Shown piece by piece: positions 49,801-60,005 of a stretch of 64,000 bases of DNA. The stretch spans positions 6,773-70,772 of the forward strand of contig QANU01044251.1 in NCBI GenBank assembly GCA_003254905.1. The letters are read 5' to 3'. Source of the DNA: Nissolia schottii (taxonomy: Eukaryota > Streptophyta > Magnoliopsida > Fabales > Fabaceae). Under the pieces are notes generated by a model that saw nothing but the letters and a program-made list of their open reading frames with translations, was not told the DNA's origin and ran no database searches. Both the position numbers and the translations under genes were made by a program. Within the stretch, counting starts at the first letter, position 1. Every line of letters begins with the position of its first letter.

Positions 49801-51237
49801 ACTAAAAAAATAATTTTCAGATTACTTACAAATAAATTAAAAATAGAATCAAGATCCCCTACTTTTTAAATTGGATTTAACACACAATGAAAAATAAACA
49901 AGAAAAAAAGAACAAATTAACACATTTAATCCAAACATGCATACCTTAATGGACTATTTTCTAAACATGTAAAGTTTTAAGAAATATCTTTTGGACATTA
50001 AAAGTCTGTATCAATGCAACACTGGACTGGACATGCGATTTATTATTATTTCTTTTTTTGTTATATGGGTAGTACCAAAAGTTTGAATCTCTAACTTTAT
50101 GTTTGCTATATAAGTCTTTCACTGTTAAATCATTTCTAGGAATTTCTTTTAATACAATAAAAGGTTTTTTCCACTCCATTTAGTGTTCCTCTTAAGTGTA
50201 TGTAGCCTTGGTGTCCCATGTATTTATTCAGATATAACACCTTCAAAATTATTAACTGCAAGATTCAGTGATATATACTACAATAATTAAGATAGAAAAC
50301 CATCACAGTGCAATGTGTTTCACGATTAATGTAACAATATATACACACATAATAGCATCCAATCATTTCAATGCATAGATATAAATGAATCTCAACAATT
50401 AATATGAGAACGAAACATTCAACATTTTCAAATATCTCATCACTTTATGAATTAATTATACACGTAATTTTCACCAAACCCCATCCATTGTTTGATCTCA
50501 TCATCATATACTCCCATTCCTGCTTAGAGACTTTACATAAAAACATAACATTCTCATCAAAAAATCCAGAGTGCATGGCCAACATTTTCGTATGAGATCC
50601 GATCTTAAGACAGCAACTACTACTCCAAAAAAAAAAAAAAAACTTCGATGTATACTAACTAAAATTAAACAGTGGCTGAATTTATATATGGTACTAGATA
50701 TATCTCTTAATCATTTGTTGCTACGGAGGATCTCAACTTCTCTTGTCTAACAAATTTTTGAGTAATTTTTTTTTAACTTGCTTGCTTGGTATGTGAGACT
50801 TAGCTTTGACTAATCCGCTATGGCGGGTGAGTTTCCTAGCGGAAATAACTGCGTATACAAGGTCCCGAATTCGAGACTTTGTTTAAGCGATATCAAACCG
50901 CTTATCATTTGTACCAATCCAGCCGGTACAAATTTTTTGAGTAATGTTAGGTGACATCACGGAATCATTTTATAAATGTCTCATAAACGATTATAACAAA
51001 AATATAAGAGATTTTTATATTCCTAAGAGGAAACAAAAAGAGAATGCGAACCATGATGGAGGAGAAGCGGCCGTTGATGGGGAGGAAGAGATCCTGAAGG
51101 AGCGAAAAGGTCTGGCAGTCATTGATTGGGATCTCAGTTTCCAAGACGCCAAGGATGTAGACACACAGCGCTGAGCTGTTCAAGAACTGCCCCGTGGGAC
51201 TCACCGGCTCCGAAACTTCTTCCTCAAACTTTTCCAT
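43851..51237 (-). CDS. WSD: WSD-type wax ester synthase/diacylglycerol acyltransferase
   Basis: Five exons, all phase 0, give 466 residues: 51237-51052, 48455-47889, 47001-46642, 45345-45208 and 44000-43851. The N-terminal wax ester synthase acyltransferase domain carries the active-site motif HHALGDG (residues 141-147, HHxxxDG), preceded by PLWEIHII and followed by SLMGALLSCL. The C-terminal DUF1298 region includes NDVIAGIIFFGIRLYM, ASWGNRFAFLHVPIPE and NHPIKGLYFMV. The family joins fatty acyl-CoA to fatty alcohol (or diacylglycerol) at the ER to make cuticular wax esters. Start: the ATG opens the MEKFEEEVSEPVSPTGQFLN block typical of plant WSDs, with a TATA motif about 80 bases upstream. 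Exons 2 and 3 are strikingly GC-rich against AT-rich introns. Introns hold two SINEs and MITEs. Length is normal and no break is seen. Confidence 0.95.
44910..45031. mobile_element. Stowaway-like MITE in WSD intron 4
   Basis: About 120 bp with inverted ends: ATTCCCTCTATCCACTTTTA on the left and the complement of CTATCGTACTTTTTAGTTGT on the right. The CTCCCTCCGTCC-like end suggests a Tc1/Mariner-derived Stowaway. Confidence 0.65.
45720..46480. other. Intron 3 segment, possible inserted sequence
   Basis: A more GC-balanced, leader-like stretch (AGAGAGAAGAGAAGAG, then AGATCTGTCGCCACCGC, then a GTGAGTAATCATTCGG donor-like word near 46014) stands out from the AT-rich intron. It resembles the 5' part of a transcribed gene or element but no family or ends were identified. 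Confidence 0.3.
47499..47687 (-). mobile_element. tRNA-derived SINE, copy 2, in WSD intron 2
   Basis: 189 bp, minus orientation (the T-run at 47501 is its A tail). Flanked by CATTTCATCAAATCA (47484-47498) and CATTTCATCAGATCA (47688-47702), a 15-base duplication with one mismatch. Same family as 23337-23519. Confidence 0.9.
48495..48725. mobile_element. MITE, 'gtgcacaaac' family, in WSD intron 1
   Basis: About 230 bp starting TGCTACATGTATAC and ending GATGTGCGTGTTGTAGGA (loosely inverted). Inside are TAATGCACAAACTTTATT, GAGTGCACAAAC, TTAAGTGCACAAACATTACA and AAAACACAAACTTTAT. The copy at 52398-52615 matches throughout. Confidence 0.75.
49452..49536. repeat. Direct duplicate around a single N
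   Basis: About 42 bases (TAATATAAAGTGACAACTTA, then GGGAGTAATTTT) at 49452-49493 are repeated at 49495-49536 with a few changes. The lone N at 49494 separates them, which suggests unmerged contig ends. It falls in WSD intron 1 and does not touch an exon. Confidence 0.75.
50767..50927 (-). mobile_element. tRNA-derived SINE, copy 3, in WSD intron 1
   Basis: 161 bp, minus orientation, flanked by ACAAATTTTTGAGTAAT (50750-50766) and the same with one extra T (50928-50945). Same family as 23337 and 47499. It ends about 100 bases from the donor of WSD exon 1. Confidence 0.9.
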
Positions 51238-51312
51238 TCTTTCGGTTGTGACTACCCACTTAGGCTGAATGGTAGATTCAGCTTTTTGCTATTGAGGGGT
51301 GGTGTAGGAGCT

Positions 51313-51325
51313 AGATATAAATAGA
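51313..51325 (-). promoter_or_regulatory. TATA box of the WSD gene
   Basis: CTATTTATATC on the minus strand, 76-88 bases upstream of the ATG at 51237; a plausible core promoter with a short leader. Confidence 0.6.
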
Positions 51326-51759
51326 GTAACGGAGAAAAAAATAAAATAAAATAAAAATAAAAATAAAAATATCTCACCTTTAATTTAATGGGCACACAGC
51401 TTGCACCTTCCCACCCCTTTAGCAGGTCAATAATTAATGTACCGCAGGCGAAGTGACGAATTCACTGCAAACTTTAAGCGCTGAATAGTTTCTCATTTCC
51501 GCGTGACAGGCAATGCCTATTGGCTAGCTAGAGGTCTAAACGGAGATGGTAAAGTAGAGAAGAGTTTTGTTAATATGTGTGCTACTAGGATCACTTGCTT
51601 AAAAAAACTTATAATAAGAGATAAATATGTATTGAGAAATATAGATGTATAGCGTTAAATGTATTTTGTTAAAAACATTAAAATATTTTATTTTAGGTCA
51701 GTTGACAAGTGTTCTAAGGACACTTGTTAGTTTAACCCAATAAGAAAACGTGAGTAGTT

Positions 51760-52022
51760 ATTACTCCCCCATCCCAAATTATGAGTTTTGGATTATATGC
51801 ACGGATATTAAGAAACCTATAATTAAGTAGTTTAAAGAGTGACTTTATTAAATTACTCTTATTTAATTTCAATATAACACTAATTTGCATTCTCCTAAAA
51901 AAAAACTTAAAAAACTTATTTAGAGGCATAATCGAAAACTTAACAATAAATGTTACTTAAAAAAGTGAGTGTTTGGGGAATTTTTTTTTTTGGCTAAAGT
52001 GATATATAATTTGGGACAAATT
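51760..52022. mobile_element. MITE with CCATCCCAAATTAT ends
   Basis: Left end ACTCCCCCATCCCAAATTAT; right end TATATAATTTGGGACAAATT, its inverted form. About 260 bp and AT-rich inside, with no coding capacity. A Stowaway/Tourist-type element upstream of the WSD gene. Confidence 0.65.
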
Positions 52023-52397
52023 AATGCTAATCATACAAAAAATTGCGTTAACTCACGCTCTATTTATTATTAAAAGATGAAATTTTATATGTGTGTGTGA
52101 GAGAGAATAATGGTAACAAGTGTCTTGCATTGGAAAAGCTAATCGATGCGTTGAAGGCATTGGTTAAGGATCTAAGAGTACAAATATTTTATTGAAAGTG
52201 AAAATTTTAAATCTCTAATGCATTGAAAATTGTAAAAATTCAAAAATCATATTATTTTTGATTTCTTAATCAGTGCCCAAAATCTTTACATCATTCCATT
52301 TTAAACTCCTTAACAAATTTCTTTAGATACTTATTAGTTAAACCCAATAAATATACACACACACGCTTAATAGAATCTCATATAATGATAAACAAAA

Positions 52398-52615
52398 ATA
52401 CTACATGTACACCCAATTTTATACGCTCATACATACACTATTAATAATGCACAAACTTTATTCTCACGAGTGCACAAACATTACAAACTTGTAAATGATA
52501 CTCTAACTATACTTAATTAAGTGCACAAACATTACATGAATTAAAACACAAACTTTATGTATATAAGTACGGGGTGTATGAATGGTGTATGGTTTTTGGT
52601 GTACGTGTAGCAGAA
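52398..52615. mobile_element. MITE, 'gtgcacaaac' family, copy 2
   Basis: Starts near TACTACATGTACACC and ends GGTGTACGTGTAGCAG, inverted ends of about 15 bases. The internal sequence matches 48495-48725 closely. The window start (1-592) has related ends. Confidence 0.8.
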
Positions 52616-53092
52616 CTCATTGATAAATGAGTTTAAGTTGACACAACATTTTACATAGCTCGATAAAATAGGATTAAGGAAAATAAAGCAAAATCAGGGT
52701 CCATTTTTTCTATTTTGTAATGAAATCAAGTCCATTTGGTTTAGGAAAACATTTTTTTTCATGTTTTCATTTTTTGAAAATAATTTCTATATTTTCAGAT
52801 TTTAGGAAAATGCATTTGATTTGTAAAAGTATTTTTGGTTTTTAAATAGGTAAAACAATAAAAATACATTTAGCTTGTCCATTTTAAAACTGCAATTCAC
52901 TTAAAAATGAAATAAAAAATAGGTGAAGCTAATGCACCTTACAAATTCTTAAATGTTACAAGAGTAAAAGAAAAATTTGTAATTTGTGTAATTTATTACT
53001 TGACTAATAAATTTTATGGTTTTTATGTTTCTCATTTTTCTTAGACTTTTAAGGAGAGGAAACGTTTATAACTCATTAACTCTTAAACTTTT
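52616..53092. other. AT-rich spacer
   Basis: No gene, RNA or element end recognised. Confidence 0.4.
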
Positions 53093-53344
53093 ATTGATGT
53101 ATTGAAACTAGGGAGTGCACTTGTCTCAACAAATAATATGACGAATGTGTTTAACACATATTGTCGTATCCACGAACATTGAATAATTAAAAAAATTTGC
53201 AATAAAAGAGTAATAAAAGATGCAAAAGAAAACCAGTCGATTGGGGTTTGATTGGTATCAATTAAATTAAAAGTAACTAAAGTAAAGAAAACGATAAAAG
53301 TTTATAAGAAATCAAAGGGAAAAGGCTCTAGGCAATGTCTTCAA
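53093..53344. mobile_element. LTR fragment (fossil)
   Basis: Words such as GAGTGCACTTGTCTCAACAA and TGTCGTATCCACGAACA, with AAAACCAGTCGATTGGGG after, resemble the start of the LTR class seen at 34647. It stops abruptly at the CACTA coding remnant. Old and incomplete. Confidence 0.4.
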
Positions 53345-54823
53345 TTATCTAGACGCGGTTATTATAAGTACACTGTTACTCATACTCTTAGAACGCAACA
53401 TTCCGATCATCCTCTGCCAGCTTGAAAGATTGTTTCCTCCTTCTTTTTTTGATGTAATGGAACATTTGCCTGTACACCTGCCTATGAGGCTCGCATGTGT
53501 GGTCCGGTTCAGTATAGGTGGATGTATCCATTTGAAAGATGCATGGGAGTCTTCAAGAGAACCGTCAAGAACAGAGCTCAAGTTGAGTAGTCGATATGCG
53601 AGGCATTCTTGACAAAAGAAACCTCCTTATTCTGTTCATGCTACTTTGCTACTAATGTAAATTGCAGTAGAACCATGGTCAGACGAAAAGTTGATGGTGG
53701 AGTAATGCCTAGTCAGTCGACCCTCTCTATGTTCAATCAATCTGGTCGTCCGGCAGGAAAGGGATTAGATTACTGGTTGAACGGCAAGAAAAGGAAGTAG
53801 CCCACGTATGTGATTTGCTCAACTGTGAAGAAGTACTCCCCTACTATGAGTAAGTTCGTTCTATCTGTCCTTAATATACTTCCATTGATTAACATACACA
53901 TTAACCCTAAGTGCCTTACCGTTGATGCATGTTTTCAGGATGTTTCAACGAGAATTTGGTTATCAGTGCACCAATCAAACGTTTCCTTCATGGTTTGCAA
54001 ACTACATATGTGTTCGTAATTTTTATATTATATACTTTAACCGACCAAAACAATTCCTTATCATAAGCAATTTAATAACTTACTTAACGCATGCATTTTT
54101 TTAGGTGCAAAATAACTCTAGTAACGACAGTAATTTGATGAGTTTGTCATGGGGACCAATGAACAAAGCGATTAGCTAGCCCATTTATTTTGTTAATGGA
54201 TACAAGTTCCATACACATAAATGGACAGCTAATCAAAAGATAGAAAACAATGGTGTTTGTGTCAAGGGTGAATATTCTAATACTGATGAAACAAGTCCTG
54301 ATTTCTACGGAGTGCTTCAAAAAATACTTGTATTAGAATATAAGCACAATGACCCATCCAATCATGTTGTTCTTTTCTTCTGCCATTGGTACGATCCATC
54401 ACCAAATGGAACACGAACTCATACAGATTACTCTATTACTGAGATTACTGATGCAAGGCATTACAACAGGTATGATCCATTCGTGCTTGCTGAAAGAGCC
54501 AAGCAAGTATACTATGCTAGCTATCCAGAAGTAACTCAATCAAGCTGGAAAGCTGTGATCAAGAGCAAACTGAGTCACTGAATTGAGTTAGATGACATGC
54601 AATCAACTGAACAATCATCAAATGATCAACCCTATCAAATGCCAGACCCAATCCCCGCAACAATTGCCGTTCAGACAACAGATACGATAACATTGGTAGC
54701 AGCAAACGACGAACCAGAGATACTTCAACTTTCTAACATCTATCAACAATCAACTGGTAACGTCAACGGTGATGAGGAAGAAGAAGAAGAAGAAGAATAT
54801 TTTGACTCGGACCTAAATTCTTA
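53345..54823 (+). pseudogene. CACTA transposase C-terminal part (DUF4218 and DUF4216)
   Basis: FPPSFFDVMEHLPVHL is the DUF4218 signature; the continuation (CGPVQYRWMYPFER, KRTVKNRAQVE) is in another frame because one base is missing near 53487, and a stop follows near 53590. STLSMFNQSGRPAGKG lies at about 53740. HVCDLLNCEEVLPYYE ends at a GTAAGT donor, with REFGYQCTNQTFPSWF after ...TTTTCAG. The DUF4216 part reads FYGVLQKILVLEYKH, VVLFFCHWYDPSPNGT, YNRYDPFVLAERAKQVYY. A stop follows KLSH at 54581, then an acidic tail ends at 54823. A broken transposase gene. Confidence 0.82.
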
Positions 54824-55516
54824 AAATGTGTACGATAGCGTCAATCATTCATCGTCAAACACGATTTGTATTTATTTAAACATTTTAAATATTATACTTC
54901 TTTTCTTTAAATCTTTGGTATTAATTGCCTTATTTCATAATTAGTTATTCAATATAAATTTATATATGTTAATAAACTAAAAAAAATTAATTAAAATNTC
55001 GTGCTTGCTGAAAGAGCCAAGCAAGTATAATATGCTAGCTATCCAGGAGCAACTCAATCAAGCTAGAAAGCTATGATCAATAGCAAACTGAGTCACCAAA
55101 TTGAGTTAGATGGCATGCAATCAACTGAACAATCATCAAATGATCAACCCTATCAAGTGTCAGACCCAATCCCCGCAACAATTGTCGTTCAGACAACAGA
55201 TACGATGACATTGGTAGCAGCAAACGACGAACCAGAGATACTTCAACTTTCTAACATCTATCAACAATCAACTGGTAACGTCGACGGTGATGGGGAAGAA
55301 GAAGAAGAAGAATATTTTGACTCGGACCTAAATTCTTAAAATGTGTACGATAATGTCAATCATTCATCGTCAAACTAGCAACGATTTGTATTTATTTAAA
55401 CATTTTAAATATTATACTTCTTTTCTTTAAATCTTTGGTATTAATTGCCTTATTTCTTAATTAGTTATTCAATATAAATTTATATATGTTGATAAATTAA
55501 AAAAATTAATTAAAAT
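54481..55516 (+). repeat. 517 bp direct duplication split by a single N
   Basis: 54481-54997 and 54999-55516 are near-identical (scattered single-base differences), both starting TCGTGCTTGCTGAAAGAGCC and ending TTAATTAAAAT. The only base between them is the N at 54998. The transposase tail is therefore present twice. Most likely two overlapping contigs, alleles or copies were abutted without merging. Confidence 0.85.
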
Positions 55517-55724
55517 TATCTATTCCAAAATTTATATGATTTATTAAATTTAAAATTATATCAATTTTTCGTGTTAATTAAATTAAATATAATTTTCTAT
55601 ATTTTTTAAATAATGAAGTTATTTAATAATATAATTAGTTATTAAAATAATACTAAAATATATAATAATTATTTAAAATAATTTAATATTTTTTAATTTT
55701 ATTAATTTTTAAAATAACTAATTT

Positions 55725-56050
55725 TATTTTTTACCGTCGGATTGTAACGACGGTAAAGTAACGACATATGTACCATCGGTTAGGTACGACGGTAGTTACG
55801 AGAATAAAATAATCATATATTTTTCGTCGTATATTTCAACCGACGGTAAAGGTGTAAAGTTAGCGTCGGTTACTGCAAACGGTAATCGGTGAATAAAATA
55901 TTGTTATAACGACCGCGGCATAATTCCCACGGTAACAGTTAAAAATTTGCATCGGTTACTACTAACGGTAATGAATTAATAAAATATTAATACAATTACC
56001 GTCGGAGTGTTCGGACGATAAACCGGTTCGCATTTGTTCACAACTGAACT
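55725..56050. repeat. CACTA subterminal repeats
   Basis: At least eight copies of ACCGTCGG, CGACGGTAA, CCGACGGTAAAG or GTCGGTTACT in both orientations within 325 bases. Probable transposase-binding array. Confidence 0.75.
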
Positions 56051-56139
56051 GGTGGCCGGCGGTTATTCCCGCCGAAAATTACTACGGGTTAGACCTGTCT
56101 GACGCTAATCGACCACTTAGCCGTTGGCTCGATGACCGA

Positions 56140-57982
56140 TGTAACACCCTAAGTAGCAGCTCATGCTTAAGTCATACTCCACGTCCGCTAAGTTGTTATT
56201 AGTCATGTGGGAATACTCATAGTCTCTACTATCTTTGAAAAATAGTTCTGCTATTTGAAAATACGGACCCTGTTTTTTTTCTTACCTTAACTTACTGCTA
56301 TTTTCCAATTACGAGCCATACGCGTGAGAGCTATATCTTAGGCTCGGTACGTACGACAAATGGCACTATAGTAGACAAATAAACAGAACTATAGAGGAAC
56401 TAGTGAACATTCAAGCACACACTACTAACATTGGGTCCACTGGTAATTTACAATCAATATACAATTATTCATACTGGTTTATACATAGTGGTTCATAAAA
56501 TATAGACACAAGATAATAGTTAGCATTTCCATATACATATTCATATTCACAAAGCAGACAAAAGGCGGGGTTGTCTAAGTCAAAAAGCAATCATAAGAGA
56601 CATCAACTGGTCGGAGCTCCGAATTCACTCATCTGGGTCCGGGTCTTCCTCCTCCTCATCCTCAACCTCGCTCTCTTCCTCCTCTGAGGAATCCTCGCTC
56701 ATCAGGTCCTCGTCATCAAGGGTGTCCTCTTCAGCCGGGGGAGTCTCCGGGATAACTGGTAAGTCTCTAGTCACCGTGGACGGTCTGGCCTTAGCGTCGT
56801 GGGCGCATGGCGCAAACGGAGGACGGTAGGCGAAGGCAACTCGCTTCCTGGATGTCCGATGGTAGAGATGTCGTGGAGGTTGTGGCGGCCAGGAGTTAGG
56901 GTCTATCTCTACGTCCTTTTCGTAGGGAGGCTGCTCTTCTTCATTGATATCAATGAGGATGGGGTCGTTGACTGATGATCCGGGTCCGGCAGGGACTGCT
57001 GGGGCTGCTTGCAGTGGTTCGGGGCACGCCATTGTTACATAGGTCCATGTCTCTATGACGTCCCTTGTCTCGGGGTCGCGATGCTTAATCTTGCTGTGAA
57101 GGATCCTCTGCCTCTTTGACGGCTGGCTCATCGTACTCTCCTGAAGTCACAAGTGAGCGGGGGTGAGAACGTGTGGTTCCTAGTGGATAACAGTAGGCCG
57201 GTGGGGTCTGATTAACTCGATTATGCTTCAGGACACTCAGGAGATCTCTAAGCGTTCATGTATATAGACTCCCTACTGATTATTTTCTTTCCGAGGGTCC
57301 TGAGCAGCTTTATCTAGTTACTAGGTGATAGGGGTCTCTAATCTTTAACTTACCTAGGCATTCGCGCTTGTTATCTTTACTCGCGGTACTACTTAGACCG
57401 TCGCATGCGTGTTTAGTGGACGGTTTACTTAATGTATTCATAACCATACAATATACAATCATCACATAACTATCATGCATGAGGGATTGGGGGGTCCTCT
57501 TACGCGCCTATGGTGGCGTCCTTATCGTTACTGGTAGCTGCGGTCCCATGTAGTCTGTAGGGTCGTCATCCCTTTTGCAGTTACAACCCATTTAAACCAT
57601 TCTGCTCTTAGAATGGTGGGGGTCTACCTCTAGGTGATAAACCAGGAGTCGGCTCGCCTGTGTTTGTCCTTGTGTACACAAGGTCTTCTTTTCTTCTGTC
57701 CGAACTTCTCGTACAAAGATGTTCATTTTGTATGTCCCGAATTTCTGGACCAAGATGTTCATTTGGCCTGTTCCTTCTTCATGCACAAAGGTGTTCATTT
57801 TGTACATCTTACCTGTCTTTTAATCGTCATGACGTAAAAGCTCAAGCGTTATTCTTTCCTTACTTTCTTTTCTCTTTTTTTCTCTTTTTCTTTCTGTACT
57901 GGGTTGAAACCTGCGTTCAGACCAAAGCCTGCGCATCATAGTCGTAAACCAGTCCTCCTTGGGGGACTAGCAAGGGGCTTGT
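56140..57982 (-). mobile_element. Giant LTR 'B' (fossil), interrupted
   Basis: Starts TGTAACACCC within the CACTA end (flank ACCGA). Its order of landmarks matches LTR A: a GAGCGGGGGTGAGAAC word at about 57154, a CTCTAAGCGTTCATGTAT and CTACTGATTATTTTCTT segment, then CAGTCCTCCTTGGGGGACTA and CAAGGGGC. It breaks off at 57982, where LTR E enters in the opposite orientation; the rest should lie beyond the window. Confidence 0.75.
56625..57131 (-). other. 168-codon open frame inside LTR B
   Basis: A minus-strand (LTR-sense) open frame begins MSQPSKRQRILHSKIKHRD (a basic, nuclear-signal-like start), has a Pro-rich middle and ends in a run of Asp/Glu (SEDSSEEEESEVEDEEEEDP). It opens just after an acceptor-like TGTGACTTCAG. 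The matching places in LTRs A, C and D have only short acidic frames, so it is not clearly conserved. It may be chance or a captured piece. Confidence 0.35.
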
Positions 57983-58239
57983 TGTAACATCCCGCTTTTT
58001 CCCCTTAGCAAAGATTTTATAAATTAAATAAGAGAAACAATCCCTTACACAAGCCCTCGGGTTAAAAGTATCTGTAGAAATAATTCTGTTCGTTTTCTTA
58101 AAATTCTGCAGGCACTAAAATGGATCCTTTTTGTCCTCCAAGTGTAATAGCAGGTCTAAGGTATCTATAAAATATAAGGTTCTAGAGGAAAGTTCACAAA
58201 TACCTTAGATACTCAAATTATTGTCTTTGACTGCCGGTA
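57983..58239 (+). mobile_element. Giant LTR 'E', first segment (fossil)
   Basis: Begins TGTAACATCCCGC, the opposite end of the same LTR family: it matches the inverted ends of LTRs A and C (TGTAACATCC, TTTTTCCC, CTTAG). It is therefore in the reverse orientation to A-D. It is interrupted by LTR C and resumes at 61332. Confidence 0.7.
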
Positions 58240-58987
58240 TGTAACACCATAGCTAACTGTTTAAGCGTACGTCGCAAACAATCCTCACTAGGTTGTTATC
58301 TGCTTTGGTGAGGATTACTTAGTCCCATGTATTCTTTAAAAATATTGCTACCCAAAATATGGACCAAATTTAAACTTTCTTTATACGTCACATAGAGTAA
58401 ATTAGGAGCCTTGTTGCGTTTAGAGCATGCATTTTGAGCGGAAACATAGCATGTGTAACGATAAATAAAGATATCATTAATATACGCCAAGATAACAAAC
58501 AATGGTCCTTCATACATTCATCAGCAATATATAAATAGTATTATAAGTATCAAGTACAAATACCACATAGAAGTACAAATACAAATATATCCTCTACTAG
58601 TTAATCGTCTGATCTTCAGCTGTCCTCCCTTGGAAGGGTTCTATCTCCTGGAGCTCCTCTTCTCGTCCCTCGTGTTGCCTGCCTGCTCGGACGTCTTCTC
58701 TATCCTCATCGTGCTCACCTGGAACCATAAAGGAGTGGGGGATGAGAACACTGGGTTCTCAGTGGGTTACCTTTGGTCTCGCTACTTGTATTAACACAGT
58801 TATACTATCACCCTACTGATTTTAAGATCCATACTAAGCCTGAGCAGCTTTATCTAAATTAACTAGGTGACTGGGGAACCTACTCTTCATTACTAAGTTA
58901 TCTGTCCTCTACCTTACTTCCTAAGTTGCACATAATCACATAGTCACATAATCACATAATAAGCTTCGGTGCGTGTCCACTTATAAC

Positions 58988-59431
58988 CATGGTTGTTAAA
59001 CTCTCGAGTTAACTCTTAAACTCTTACGAGTTTACGATTTTACTACACAAAAACGAGTTAACACTTATGTAAACTCTTTTTTGGTAAACTCGTACGAGTT
59101 TAAGTAAACTCTCGATTCTGCTAGCGAGTTCACGAGTTAAAATCTATCTACGAGTTTACGAGTTTACCTCAAAATGTACAAATTTTGTAACTTTGTTAGA
59201 TACTTACCTAACTTTGTTTATATTAGATAATGTATATTGAGTTTATTTTGTTAATTTCATATATTTATCATAATTGAGCTATGTTTTATTGAACTATAAA
59301 ATAATACATATACTGAATAAAGTATGACATAACCACTAAGTGTCATGCATTAAGGTGTATTTTGTGATATGTCTTTCATTAATTTAATTTAAAGTTAACA
59401 TTATTCAATTTCAATTATAAATACATTATTT
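58988..59431. mobile_element. hAT-like element in LTR C, cut at an N
   Basis: Begins CATGGTTGTTAAACTC and is dense in CGAGTTTAC / GTAAACTCG words like the element at 17289. Its right end is missing: the sequence stops at the N at 59432, beyond which LTR sequence resumes. Truncation by an assembly join is the simplest reading. Confidence 0.65.
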
Positions 59432-59924
59432 NACCCTACCCCGTCCTTATGCTAGGGACGAAGCATGCCCAGGGTTCAACTTGCCTTTCCTGCCGGCTAG
59501 TGGCACAGCTAGGAAAAGATTCCTTTTTCCTTTCTTTCCTTTTCCTTTTTGGGACTTAGTGACGTCATGCCCTATTCCTTTTCCTTTCCTTTCTTTTCCT
59601 TTTGTTCTTCCGAGCCAGGCGTGAACTCCTGGACCCCGGTCTCATTCATTCATCCTTTCTTTTTGAAAAACCTTTTCCATGACACATAATCACATAACAT
59701 TCATCATTCCAGTCCGTTTCATTTACAGTTCATATGCATTAAACATAAAGCTTTATCTCATAACCTTTAACATACTTTGGAAAGAATTTGAACATAAATC
59801 CTTAAATCATAACATTTAACATACTTAGTAAAATCAGTAGATCCATAGATAATTGCAAGCAGTATAAAAAGTGGAGTTGTTGTTAAAAATGACAAGTTTT
59901 CGAAAAGGGGAGGGCTGTCTTCGT

Positions 59925-60005
59925 TCAGGCCGCTCAGTGCCTAGGGCATACTGCTCAGCGCTTAAGACCGCTCAGCGAGGTCCCTGGCCGCTCAGCGGGG
60001 TCCTG
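59925..60005. repeat. Array of CCGCTCAGCG words in LTR C
   Basis: Four copies of CCGCTCAGYG (near-palindrome CGCT-N-AGCG) at irregular spacing, at the place where LTR A has its ATTCGANTGAA array. Confidence 0.75.

Larger units (their letters stand above)
53345..56139 (+). mobile_element. CACTA (En/Spm-type) transposon, 3' part
   Basis: It carries TNP2-type coding remnants on the plus strand (53345-54823), then AT-rich DNA, then a block rich in ACCGTCGG / CGACGGTAA words in both orientations (55725-56050). Such subterminal repeats are a hallmark of CACTA elements. The 5' part is missing and the 3' tip (CACTA inverted repeat) is displaced by the giant LTR inserted at 56140. Confidence 0.8.
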
